Source of the DNA: a virus
DNA: 31,212 nucleotides
Direction: 5' to 3' (one strand)
IMG/VR virus record: IMGVR_UViG_3300035701_000180
Location: 1-31,212 of that record
Positions 1-7,504 of this stretch are shown in pieces. The notes under the pieces are model-generated. The model was not told the DNA's origin. It saw nothing but the letters and a program-made list of their open reading frames with translations, and ran no database searches. Every line of letters starts with the position of its first letter. Position 1 is the stretch's first letter. The position numbers and the translations under genes were made by a program.

Positions 1-398
1 TCGTCCGACACCATTACAACAACAGGAAACGTCCCAACGGCGTTAATGGGAGGGACTATGGTTATCCACCTTGCGGCCTTAACCGTCTGATTCGCCAAAA
101 CAGAAGAACCATCACAGGGAGAAATCTCACCTGTGCTAATTATTACATTCGGGTCGTTTATAATCAAAGGCCCGACCGTTATCCAGGATGGCTTGCTCAG
201 GATGTTTATATCTATGGCGTAAGGGCCGAAAGGCGGCACGTTGCCATCGGGGTCTTTGTATGAAAAACCATACCCGATTTTTGATTTTCCCGGTTCGACG
301 ATAATCGTCTCCATCAAGGTCGGATTGCAGGGGTCAGTTGAACAAACAGCGAAGGCCGGACCTGCGAAAATCAGAACTACCAACATCATTCGCCACAT
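1..398 (-). CDS. Secreted protein, N-terminal part (runs off the window)
   Basis: The reading frame starts at ATG 398 behind a good ribosome binding site (GAAAGGA) and stays open to the window edge, giving 132 residues. Residues 1-17 (MWRMMLVVLIFAGPAFA) form a clear Sec signal peptide ending in an AFA cleavage motif. The mature part has two Cys near the start and beta-rich text with two copies of a 'W-I-T-x-x-x-P' pattern (SKPSWITVGP and ARWITIVPP), which suggests repeated Ig-like or cadherin-like modules. It follows the 38-aa ORF directly, and the binding site overlaps that ORF's stop. I do not recognise the family. It may be a phage-encoded surface protein. Confidence 0.7.
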   Translation of the reverse strand, partial: MWRMMLVVLIFAGPAFAVCSTDPCNPTLMETIIVEPGKSKIGYGFSYKDPDGNVPPFGPYAIDINILSKPSWITVGPLIINDPNVIISTGEISPCDGSSVLANQTVKAARWITIVPPINAVGTFPVVVMVSD

Positions 399-410
399 AA
401 TAAAGTCCTT

Positions 411-527
411 TCAATTTATCAGTCCTTCGTTATGGTCTTTCGACCGGTTGGTTCTGTGCGTCAATCGCAACATATAGTTCAACGCATCCTCAAAGAATAA
501 ACCTGCAATAAACGCTAAAATACACAT
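411..527 (-). CDS. Small hydrophobic protein, 38 aa
   Basis: ATG at 527 lies 3 nt after the stop of the large secreted protein at 531-3215, and the TGA stop at 411-413 merges into the ribosome binding site of the next gene. This tight packing argues that it is real. The N-terminal half (MCILAFIAGLFFEDALNYML) is hydrophobic and could span or dip into a membrane; the C-terminal half is charged. No family is recognised. Confidence 0.45.
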   Translation of the reverse strand: MCILAFIAGLFFEDALNYMLRLTHRTNRSKDHNEGLIN

Positions 528-530
528 AAT

Positions 531-3215
531 CTATCCGCCATTCGTCCAAGCCCCTATCGGGGTATTGAAATCTATGAAAATGATGTTCGCATCCCAAATG
601 TCGTGGGTGAAGTAAGCGGATGCTCGACCATCACTGGCAGAGATAATCCCCTGATTCACGTCCATTCCAAGAAAATAGTCGCCTGGATAGGGTTTGATGT
701 TCGGGTCCGCCCCTGCGGTATTGTTGACATCGTTGATAGTGACACTCCAGCTATTCGTCGTCTCCGCCTGCGGCAAGGTCAGATTAGCGGCGGCAGAACC
801 GTTGTAATAAATAGTCCTTCCACTCCACCAAACAGGTATTGACGTTTCGCCATATACAGTTATGTCTGCCGACTTTGAGAAGTATTTAATCGTCCAGACA
901 TTCGGTTCCTCTACGGCGACCTTCATATTCATTGGCCTGTCTGTTTCATTTGCTATCTGCTCCCCCAAACTCATATAAATTCCATTGGGCAGTTTGAATC
1001 TGTCGGTTGCAGCAATTACGATATTTACATCCGCACCATCAGTATCATTTGAATCCTGCAAATCATAGACCAATGCACTACCCCTGAACGCCGGCGGTAG
1101 GGTATAAAGCACCCTTGCAGTGGCATTTGCATTGTCATACGTTGCCCCATTATAGACTGGCGTAATATAAACCGTCCCACCTGTGCAATTAACCGGAATA
1201 GTCCTGTTATTTGTGAATGTAGGATAATAAGAGCCGCCAAAAGCATATTGGCCTGTATATGAAGTGCTTGCTATATTAGACGCCCCCGTCCCCGCCAGCG
1301 TGCAAGTCCAGTAGTTTGTGAAATTGGCGTCGCCATCAAGAAGTGCCTTTAATGCAGTTCCGGTCCTTGCTGTCGAACCTTTTGTTACGAACACGCCCTT
1401 GCCTATGACCGACAAGGTAAAAGTGGACGGCGAACCGGAAGCAAGCTGCTGGTATTTCGTGCTGTTCCATTCCGGGTCAGCACTTTTCGCCGTGATTATT
1501 ACATTCGCATTAACGCCGTTTGTGAAGTTCGTAGTAAGGGTTGCGTAATTGTTCGTCTGGATATTAGGGGGCCATAGATTGTTTCCGTCGTTATCTGACC
1601 CATAAATGCTTCTTATAATCTTGCAATTCCTTATTACGGCCAGAGGCCCTATCCCCTGCGACCGCACAGAGGGGCCATTTGTGTTGCCGTCCGCGAAAGA
1701 AAAATACGCTGATGTTGCGGGTTTGTTTATTCCTTCACTTCCACAATTCCTGATTTCCACATTTTCTGCAACACCGTTAAAGTAGGCATTTACATCACCT
1801 GTTCCTCCAGGATTTCCTCCTGCTTGATAATAATCACCAGCGGCAAGACTACCGACCCCGCAAAGTGAATTTCTGATTGTTCCCGTGAAGCTGCGTTGAA
1901 CCGCTAACGACTGTACCCCGCAGGAAAGATTCTCAATATATCCCGCTACCTTACAACTATAAGCCACACAACCCGCGAAATAAGAACCTGATTTCCAATT
2001 TATGATATTCGCATCAACAAACACACCATTCAAATCTCCGCCCATACAATACCAGCCATAGTAACCATCGGGTGAGACCTGGTTGATATATTGATACCAA
2101 TTAGCGCCATCCTTAAATGTCCCTGCTACCGTAATGTTCTCAGCCGCCCGAAATGCCTGGCTTGTTGTATTGACATTCCGCCAGGTGCCATTTGAATTTG
2201 TATTGAAAAATACAGGGACAGAACCGTTATATAACGTCGCTATCGCAGTCCCCTCAAGATTGGTATTCACTATTTTTAGACCATCACCATAACCACAATT
2301 TATGTCAAGGCCGATATTGACCGGCACGGAAGGCCAAGTCCACGTTTTTGAGGGCGAGCCGGTATTCCTGATGGTTATTCCGTTTATGTGAACATCGGGA
2401 TTCGTAATCTGAACCGTTGAACCCATAGAGGCAGTTATGATGTTTGAGCAGGGGTCGCCGTTAAGGCCCACTATATCAACACCTGCCGTATCCAAAACCA
2501 GTTTCGGGCCGGTCGCCGAATTTGCGCCGTTCACATCGAAAGTCCCCGCAATAAAAAGCGTCCTTCTTGTCGCGGGCAAAGTCCCCATGCTGGCATTTCT
2601 GTCCGAACTTTTCAACCATGCATAAGCGTCAATAAGGTTTTGGTCAGGATAGACAACCATACAACCAGCGTGTGCATTGGGGTCGGCCAATCTCGCAGGC
2701 AGGGTATTCGGGTCGTAAAACCTGCTGTAATTTACATCTACTACCCTCTTCGCCTCGGCCATAATCGCATCATCTGCGGTCTTGTTGTAAAAGTTGTTGG
2801 AAATCACAGCATTGACTTCTATGGCTGGGGTATTTGAATCCCATTTCTTGCTGTAATTGGCATCGTTCGCCGCCTTAGTCTGGTAGGCGGCTATGAGAGA
2901 ATTGATATACGTCGCATTGTACCAATTGCCTGTAAGCAAGGAATTAACATCAGTTGCGCCGGCTGCGATAGCTGCGCCAGCGTTATCTCCTTTAAGAATC
3001 AAGCCAGTTGTTGCTATACTTCCACTGCCTCCCCCTTCTTCACAATGGCAAAAACCATTGGCATCTCGGACAAGGAACCCGTTGCAATCACTCGAGCTGG
3101 ATATTCCTTTGAGCCCGTCTCCACCCGAATTCAGTTTATTTGGAATATCAGCATTAACGATCGAAACAAATAACATTGCAAGAAAACCCGCAATAATCAT
3201 TTTCGCCGACTTCAT
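531..3215 (-). CDS. Large secreted beta-helix-like protein (tailspike or surface protein)
   Basis: An 894-aa protein with an N-terminal Sec signal (MKSAKMIIAGFLAMLFVSIVNA, residues 1-22). The mature part is rich in Asn, Gly, Asp and Thr. Its middle section (about 205-560) has the short, irregular beta repeats of a right-handed parallel beta-helix of the pectate-lyase type, for example around VDIVGLNGD and HINGITIRNTG. The last 150 residues look like separate beta-sandwich text. Beta-helix proteins of this size beside phage head genes are often tailspikes that bind or cleave surface polysaccharide. No catalytic residues can be assigned. The signal peptide is odd for a virion protein. It is the first of three consecutive ORFs at the left end that seem to be co-transcribed. 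Confidence 0.75.
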   Translation of the reverse strand: MKSAKMIIAGFLAMLFVSIVNADIPNKLNSGGDGLKGISSSSDCNGFLVRDANGFCHCEEGGGSGSIATTGLILKGDNAGAAIAAGATDVNSLLTGNWYNATYINSLIAAYQTKAANDANYSKKWDSNTPAIEVNAVISNNFYNKTADDAIMAEAKRVVDVNYSRFYDPNTLPARLADPNAHAGCMVVYPDQNLIDAYAWLKSSDRNASMGTLPATRRTLFIAGTFDVNGANSATGPKLVLDTAGVDIVGLNGDPCSNIITASMGSTVQITNPDVHINGITIRNTGSPSKTWTWPSVPVNIGLDINCGYGDGLKIVNTNLEGTAIATLYNGSVPVFFNTNSNGTWRNVNTTSQAFRAAENITVAGTFKDGANWYQYINQVSPDGYYGWYCMGGDLNGVFVDANIINWKSGSYFAGCVAYSCKVAGYIENLSCGVQSLAVQRSFTGTIRNSLCGVGSLAAGDYYQAGGNPGGTGDVNAYFNGVAENVEIRNCGSEGINKPATSAYFSFADGNTNGPSVRSQGIGPLAVIRNCKIIRSIYGSDNDGNNLWPPNIQTNNYATLTTNFTNGVNANVIITAKSADPEWNSTKYQQLASGSPSTFTLSVIGKGVFVTKGSTARTGTALKALLDGDANFTNYWTCTLAGTGASNIASTSYTGQYAFGGSYYPTFTNNRTIPVNCTGGTVYITPVYNGATYDNANATARVLYTLPPAFRGSALVYDLQDSNDTDGADVNIVIAATDRFKLPNGIYMSLGEQIANETDRPMNMKVAVEEPNVWTIKYFSKSADITVYGETSIPVWWSGRTIYYNGSAAANLTLPQAETTNSWSVTINDVNNTAGADPNIKPYPGDYFLGMDVNQGIISASDGRASAYFTHDIWDANIIFIDFNTPIGAWTNGG

Positions 3216-3225
3216 TTTCCATGCT

Positions 3226-3271
3226 CCTTAATAAAAATCAGCAATCAAAAATCAGAAATCAGAAATCAAAA
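3226..3271. repeat. Short tandem repeat of the AATCAGAA type
   Basis: Several copies of a seven- to nine-base unit (AATCAGAA / AATCAAAA) fill the gap between two genes. It is simple-sequence in character and has no apparent coding role. Confidence 0.6.
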
Positions 3272-3985
3272 TTAACCGCCTGTTCCCGTATAAACACAGT
3301 AAATATGGTCGGTGTACCACCAGGTCCCGTTCGTTATCTCGACCTTGACAAATTCAGTCCCCAGACCCAGCCACCAGACCTCGATGATATCGACGCCGGT
3401 AACATCCGAATCGGGCAATCCCTCGACCGGCCAGTCCCAGTCCACGGCAGTCGCGGCATCCGCCCATTTGTAGTTCGGGTCCGCCAGTCCCGAGCGGAAT
3501 TGCGTGCCTGAATTCGGGTCCCGGCTTAGCTGCGTGGTTCCGATTCCAATAGTGGCCCCGACGACCCGTTTGATTCCGCCGTATTTACGGGCCGCGAAGA
3601 CATTCACATCGAACGAACCCTGTGCCGGGTCATTGCCGTCCTTGCCGTGCGCGTAGCAGGCGAGGCAGTGGTAGGTATTGCCCGGATTGACCGGATACCA
3701 GTTGGCATCGGCCATCTTGTCATCCCAGGTCTTCGTCGCCGCCGCTAACGGAGTATCGTTGGCATCCGCCGACTTGACGAGCAGCCAGCCGTGCTGCGAT
3801 GAGCCGATATAGGCGATTTCGTTGAACGATTCGTAACTCTTCGAGTCGGCGTATGCGGCCCCGGCAATCATCAAAAACCACAGGCATATCGTTAATGGAA
3901 ACAACCCGAACCCGCCTCTCCATTTTATGGAGGGCGAGGTCTCGACATCGGCTTTGCCGATGGCGGATTTGTTTTTATTCTTCAT
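3272..3985 (-). CDS. Secreted protein of unknown function, 237 aa
   Basis: The ATG at 3985 has a GGAG ribosome binding site. A hydrophobic stretch at about residues 28-46 (LFPLTICLWFLMIAGAAYA) forms a signal peptide with an AYA cleavage site. The n-region before it is unusually long, because residues about 8-26 are encoded by a palindromic repeat element (3918-3962). The mature part has many Trp and Asp-Ala-Asn patterns, one CLAC motif, and a C-terminus rich in Trp/Tyr that could be a beta-sandwich binding domain. It lies between the beta-helix protein and the holin-like gene. No family is recognised. Confidence 0.7.
   Translation of the reverse strand: MKNKNKSAIGKADVETSPSIKWRGGFGLFPLTICLWFLMIAGAAYADSKSYESFNEIAYIGSSQHGWLLVKSADANDTPLAAATKTWDDKMADANWYPVNPGNTYHCLACYAHGKDGNDPAQGSFDVNVFAARKYGGIKRVVGATIGIGTTQLSRDPNSGTQFRSGLADPNYKWADAATAVDWDWPVEGLPDSDVTGVDIIEVWWLGLGTEFVKVEITNGTWWYTDHIYCVYTGTGG
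3918..3962. repeat. Palindromic element (hairpin / GGCGAGRTCTCG / hairpin), copy 1
   Basis: Hairpin 1 is CTCCAT / ATGGAG with a TTT loop (3918-3932). The core GGCGAGGTCTCG is at 3933-3944. Hairpin 2 is CATCGGC / GCCGATG with a TTT loop (3946-3962). The element lies inside the coding frame of the 237-aa secreted protein, where it lengthens the n-region of the signal peptide. Other copies are at 5438, 15247 and 16944. Confidence 0.7.
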
Positions 3986-4016
3986 CTTAATATCTCCGAA
4001 GAATCTGTCTGATTTT

Positions 4017-4340
4017 TCATTTTGCAGACCCGTTTATTATGGAGCCAATCCATTTTATGAGCGGAACGGCGATATATGCGAGCCAGGTCCCGCCGATTAT
4101 GGTCAGTATGCCTACGGCATATTTTTTTATCTTCATCAGTCCCCTGATTTCCTCGCAAATTCCCATCTTGTCTTCTTTTTCACTGCCGTGAAGGTTGCAC
4201 TGATGTTCGTCTAATTGTTTTTGGTGTTCATCTAATTGTTTTTGATGCGCCGGGCATCGTTCGCTAATGGCGCCGATGGTCTTTTGGATATTCGATACCA
4301 TATCGAATAAACCATCGAAATTTTTCCCATCTTTTGCCAT
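4017..4340 (-). CDS. Holin-like or XhlA-like protein (coiled coil plus C-terminal membrane segment)
   Basis: A 107-aa protein. Residues about 5-70 are helical and charged, and contain an exact heptad duplication (QKQLDEHQ repeated; DNA unit 21 bp at about 4199-4246), which fits a coiled coil. Residues about 74-104 are hydrophobic (YAVGILTIIGGTWLAYIAVPLIKW) and would form one or two membrane passes. This layout is that of haemolysin XhlA-type and holin-accessory proteins, which act in the inner membrane during lysis. It lies just downstream of the capsid gene. A tail-anchored structural protein is the alternative. Confidence 0.55.
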   Translation of the reverse strand: MAKDGKNFDGLFDMVSNIQKTIGAISERCPAHQKQLDEHQKQLDEHQCNLHGSEKEDKMGICEEIRGLMKIKKYAVGILTIIGGTWLAYIAVPLIKWIGSIINGSAK

Positions 4341-4408
4341 TTATGATACAGTTCAATTTAATCCAATACACATTCCCCCTAAACCACGGCGGATCCAGGG
4401 AAGGAGGC

Positions 4409-4457
4409 CCCCGTACCAGGCCGAGGCGCCTGGTACGGGGTTGTCGCAGTCCGCGAC
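4409..4457. repeat. Two adjacent hairpins in the capsid/holin gap
   Basis: A perfect 13-bp stem (CCCCGTACCAGGC at 4409-4421 with its complement at 4428-4440, 6-nt loop) is followed by a second stem GTCGC / GCGAC (4443-4457). Neither side has a U-tract, so this is not a standard intrinsic terminator. It could stabilise the 3' end of capsid mRNA or be another palindromic repeat. Confidence 0.6.
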
Positions 4458-4466
4458 TGATTGTGG

Positions 4467-5423
4467 TTAGCTTAATGTCGCGTGGGCGCCGTATTGCCAG
4501 TACCCATATCCTACGTTGCTTATTCGTTTAACACCGTAGAGGTGCCGATTGTTCTTGAACTCTTCCTCGGAACCTTCAGCGAGAGCATCGACAGATAGCG
4601 GCTCCTCTTCCTGAACGATGAACGGCTTTGCAGGCGCATCGGTTCGGAATACTGAAAATACGTCCGTCCACGTCAGTCGCGAGTTGGCGGCGATGGATAT
4701 ATTGAATCCATCCGCCTTCAGCGCCACGATTGCGTTCGTCTCGCCCGATGACACCGTCGGTTGGATTATCCCCTGCGCCAGATAACCCCAGAGTGCCGGG
4801 CTTGTCATTACAAGGAACTCCTTCGCGTTGTCGTTAATCGGCTCACCCTGGTCATCTTTATACCCCAACATGTAGGCGACGACCCCTAAAATGGCCTTGA
4901 CCGCCTCGGCTGATGTCGGTGCGGCCGGCGTGGTGACGTTCAGTGTAGGGACCTGTGCGGCTGCTAAAAGGTTCAATTGTGTCCCGCTCTCGCCTTCCGA
5001 GTGGTCAGTATCGAAGAAGACATGGCCGTCGTAGCAGTACCCGCTCGTTGTTCCTGTCCCGTTTGCGATCAGGGTGCTGAGTAACTTGGCGTCATGTTCC
5101 GTCGCCCTCTTCGCCAGTTCGGCGATTCGGACCGCTATCTGGCCCGTCTTGTCCCTGCGGATCCAATCGATGAGGATCTCCAGCGTAGCTTCCCACGTCT
5201 TGTTCGTGATGGTCATTCCGTTCTCACGGAACCCTTTTGCCTGCCTTCCGCCGACCCATTCCCGCAACGCCGGCACCATGCCGAGCCATTTATACGTCTC
5301 GGATTCCTGGTCTGAGTCCATCAGCATTGATACCCTGCCGACCCACGATGCACCTGTGGCCGCCTCTAAGGCGGCGTAAAACTTCCCGATTATCGCCCTT
5401 GATCCTAATCCCGCTGCTCCCAT
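4467..5423 (-). CDS. Major capsid protein, Mu gpT-like
   Basis: A 318-aa protein that matches the Mu gpT major head subunit family in layout. It has an N-terminal 'IGKFYAALE' stretch, the segment TYKWLGMVPALREWVGGRQ, a central TKTWEATLEI-like region (NKTWEATLEILID), and the diagnostic CYDGHVFFDTDH at about residues 130-141. The C-terminal part (VMTSPALWGYL, VFSVFRTDAPAKPFIVQEEEP) also fits. Start ATG 5423 follows AAAGGACATAAAC. The gene is flanked by a terminator-like hairpin upstream and a long hairpin downstream, so its expression may be set apart from the rest of the head operon. It is an unusual partner for the lambda-type portal and terminase. Confidence 0.88.
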   Translation of the reverse strand: MGAAGLGSRAIIGKFYAALEAATGASWVGRVSMLMDSDQESETYKWLGMVPALREWVGGRQAKGFRENGMTITNKTWEATLEILIDWIRRDKTGQIAVRIAELAKRATEHDAKLLSTLIANGTGTTSGYCYDGHVFFDTDHSEGESGTQLNLLAAAQVPTLNVTTPAAPTSAEAVKAILGVVAYMLGYKDDQGEPINDNAKEFLVMTSPALWGYLAQGIIQPTVSSGETNAIVALKADGFNISIAANSRLTWTDVFSVFRTDAPAKPFIVQEEEPLSVDALAEGSEEEFKNNRHLYGVKRISNVGYGYWQYGAHATLS

Positions 5424-5437
5424 GTTTATGTCCTTTC

Positions 5438-5470
5438 TCGCCCTTGGCGAAGTCTCGCCCCTTAGGGGGC
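5438..5470. repeat. Palindromic element, copy 2, in the capsid gene leader
   Basis: Hairpin 1 is TCGCC / GGCGA with loop CTT (5438-5450). The core GGCGAAGTCTCG is at 5446-5457. Hairpin 2 is GCCCC / GGGG(G)C with loop TTA (5457-5470). It sits directly upstream of the ribosome binding site of the capsid gene, so it would be in the capsid mRNA leader. Confidence 0.55.
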
Positions 5471-5480
5471 GGACAAAAAT

Positions 5481-5520
5481 TAGTATTTAGTTTTTAGTCG
5501 TTAGTCATTAGTTGTTGGTC
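5481..5520. repeat. TTAGT-type simple repeat
   Basis: A run of imperfect TTAGT(C)/TTTAG units in the non-coding gap between decoration and capsid genes. Shorter runs of the same kind occur at about 15405-15422 and 15530-15545. Confidence 0.5.
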
Positions 5521-5552
5521 ATTTGTCTTTTTACATTTTTATTTCGGGCAAC

Positions 5553-5596
5553 AAAAAAAGGGCCATCGAGATGTCGGTCCCGACAGACCTTTTTTT
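5553..5596. terminator. Bidirectional intrinsic terminator between decoration and capsid genes
   Basis: An inner stem TGTCGG / CCGACA (5572-5585) is enclosed by AAAAAAAGG (5553-5561) and CCTTTTTTT (5588-5596). Read on either strand this gives a GC stem followed by seven U residues. On the minus strand it lies after the decoration gene and before the capsid gene. Confidence 0.65.
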
Positions 5597-5716
5597 GCCT
5601 TTAATATCCTGCCCCTGCCGGGTACAGGATCAAAGCCCGATATTCACATTTCAAATCTGTTCATTGTTCCTTGTTCATTGGCTATGAACCATGAACTCAT
5701 TGCTATGAACTAAAAC

Positions 5717-6499
5717 CTACTCGCTCGCCCACGTCCCGCGAATGTTGTTGATATTCCAGCCGGTTGTCCCGTTCATGGCGAGTTTGATGAAGTCGCCGCG
5801 TCTCGCCCCCGCCGCCGTATTCCCGATCTTATGCCCATCGGCATTTGCAGCCACTCCGCAACCGCCGGCAAGAAGGTCCGCGTTGTCCGGGTCAACCTCC
5901 ACAAGCACCAGGCCATCCCCACCGGCATTGACGACCGTTAACTCGCCAGCGCCTAATATAGTTGTCCCGATGCAAAGCGTTACCACCACCCCGGTGGTAT
6001 CGACATAGATTATCTTGCCGTTATCTGTGATGAGCGACGTATAGTTGGCGCTTTTGAGGATGCGGTTGGGATTATCGCCGAACTGGTCGAACCCTCCGAC
6101 ATCCAGCTTGACGACGCCGTGTGTTGCATCGACGTATCTTTCCAGTCTGCCGATATAGGAATTGGGTCCGCTGGCGTTCGCCCCGACCATTGTGAATGTG
6201 GCGTCATCCGAGGCATAGACCGGCAACCCCACGTCGGTAATATACACCGCGGCAATCGGGACCTGTATTCGTCCTTCCACGAGGAGTTTTATGTTCTTGG
6301 CGCCCGCCGCCCCAGCGGAGTTATCGCACTTGTCCATGCAAAAGCCCCGGAACCTGTCACCCGCAACAAGGGGTCTTCCGTACCCGGCCGATGTTCCGAC
6401 CGCCGAACCTTCCCAAACTATGTCCGTGACAATGCACGGAATCGACCCGATACTGCCTACGCTTTCTATGATCGGGACATCTGCTGCTGAAGTTGTCAT
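5717..6499 (-). CDS. Head decoration or stabilisation protein, DUF2190-like
   Basis: A 260-aa protein. The N-terminal half has the small beta-barrel features of DUF2190-type or lambda gpD-like capsid cement proteins: residues 'PLVAGDRFRGFCMDK', 'AVYITDVGLPVYASDDATFT' and 'YIGRLERYVDATHGVVKLDV'. The C-terminal half (from about residue 155) is a second beta-rich region with TVVNAGGDGLVLVEVDPDN and may be an added surface domain. Start ATG 6499 has an excellent ribosome binding site (TTAGGAGATAAACA). The position between protease/scaffold and capsid matches lambda D. The assignment to decoration is an inference from motif pattern and gene order. Confidence 0.75.
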   Translation of the reverse strand: MTTSAADVPIIESVGSIGSIPCIVTDIVWEGSAVGTSAGYGRPLVAGDRFRGFCMDKCDNSAGAAGAKNIKLLVEGRIQVPIAAVYITDVGLPVYASDDATFTMVGANASGPNSYIGRLERYVDATHGVVKLDVGGFDQFGDNPNRILKSANYTSLITDNGKIIYVDTTGVVVTLCIGTTILGAGELTVVNAGGDGLVLVEVDPDNADLLAGGCGVAANADGHKIGNTAAGARRGDFIKLAMNGTTGWNINNIRGTWASE

Positions 6500-6540
6500 T
6501 GTTTATCTCCTAAAAAAATTTTGTCATTCAAATTTATTGT

Positions 6541-6582
6541 ACCCCCCATATCCTGATTTCCGCAGGGAATCATTTGGGGGGT
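6541..6582. terminator. Long hairpin between two head genes
   Basis: ACCCCCC (6541-6547) pairs with GGGGGGT (6576-6582), and an inner TGATT / AATCA stem is possible. The base of the stem overlaps the last codons of the 107-aa gene. There is no strong U-tract on the minus strand, so it is either a weak terminator or an mRNA-stabilising hairpin. Confidence 0.4.
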
Positions 6583-6893
6583 TTCAAATCCGCATTATTT
6601 TTGGGCGTAAACTTTGCAATCGCCTCATCCGCCAGTGCGCCCCTGATCTTGTCGCCGGCCCCGTACGCCCTCTGCCTGTAGCTTTTCAGGCAGGCGAGAG
6701 CTGATGGGTCATCCGCCCTCAGAACAAACGGCCTCGCATTGACATCGGCTACAGGTTTGGCGGCTATCCTCGCATAATGCCCCACGATCGGCTCGACGTA
6801 AGGGTCCGTCATTGGTATGCTGAAGGTCGGCGCCTTTTCCACTTCCGCTACCGCCGGCCTCCGCTCTTCCGCCTTCTTCTGCTCTTTTGCCAT
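6570..6893 (-). CDS. Small head-module protein of unknown function, 107 aa
   Basis: The open frame extends to 6941, but ATG 6893 is preferred because it has a GTGGAG ribosome binding site and avoids a start in the repeated upstream tail. The protein begins MAKEQKKAEERR, has a Lys/Glu-rich N-terminus and then a compact region with 'ADVNARPFVLRADDPSALACLKSY'. It lies between protease/scaffold and decoration genes. The position suggests a head assembly or completion role, but I recognise no family. Confidence 0.65.
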   Translation of the reverse strand: MAKEQKKAEERRPAVAEVEKAPTFSIPMTDPYVEPIVGHYARIAAKPVADVNARPFVLRADDPSALACLKSYRQRAYGAGDKIRGALADEAIAKFTPKNNADLKPPK

Positions 6894-6940
6894 TTTCAAT
6901 CTCCACTTTTTCGGTTCGATTTTTCGTTGCCTACAAAACA

Positions 6941-6992
6941 AAAACTACAGATGCTATTCCTTACGCAAAACTACAGATGCTATTCCTTACGC
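6941..6992. repeat. Perfect 26-bp tandem duplication
   Basis: Bases 6941-6966 and 6967-6992 are identical, with no mismatch. The repeat contains the last codons and TAG stop of the protease/scaffold gene plus its 3' tail, so the stop region is present twice. Confidence 0.9.
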
Positions 6993-7504
6993 GACATTAT
7001 CTTCACTCGGCCCGCCGCATCCGCCTTTTTGAATGCGACGTATTCCCTCGCGTTGCTGAACTCTTTCTGCAGGTCCGCCGAATCGGCGAATTCCTTCTCC
7101 CAGCCATCCGGCGTTGTCGCAATTGTTTTGCCCTGATTGTTCTTTTTCGCTGCGTCGTCGGAGAACGCCTGTATCGCCGGGTCCGCCGGCTTTTTCGTTT
7201 CAGTTGTCTTTGCCGCCTCTTCCTTCAACTTGGCGTTCTCCGCGGCTAATTTCGAGGTATAGGCCGCCGTCGCCGCCTCGAGTGTGGCGCCCGCCTTGAA
7301 CTGCTCGAGACAGAAGGTCGGGTCGGCGCCGAACCGCTTCTCGAACTCGGCGAACTGGTCCCGCACCGCCTTTTCGCCCTCAACCTTCCCCTCCGCCTTC
7401 GCTTGTTCTGAACCCAATTTTGTTGCCTTGGCAAAAACCTCGGCCCAAATATCCGGGTAGTCCGCCGCGAAGGTCTCGGCCGTCAATTTTGTCTTTGTTT
7501 CCAT
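6980..7504 (-). CDS. Nested scaffold protein from an internal in-frame start
   Basis: Codon 204 of the protease gene is ATG (7504), preceded by GAAAGGGGACAGGAA, a near-perfect ribosome binding site at proper spacing. Translation from here gives a 174-aa protein that begins METKTKLTAETF and contains only the scaffold-like helical region. Lambda makes Nu3 scaffold in the same way from inside gene C. The internal start is seen in the sequence; that it is used is inference. Confidence 0.6.
   Translation of the reverse strand: METKTKLTAETFAADYPDIWAEVFAKATKLGSEQAKAEGKVEGEKAVRDQFAEFEKRFGADPTFCLEQFKAGATLEAATAAYTSKLAAENAKLKEEAAKTTETKKPADPAIQAFSDDAAKKNNQGKTIATTPDGWEKEFADSADLQKEFSNAREYVAFKKADAAGRVKIMSRKE

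Noticed and set aside
5074-5379. Plus-strand frames opposite the capsid gene
   Set aside because: Shadow of a well-supported gene; composition mirrors the other strand.
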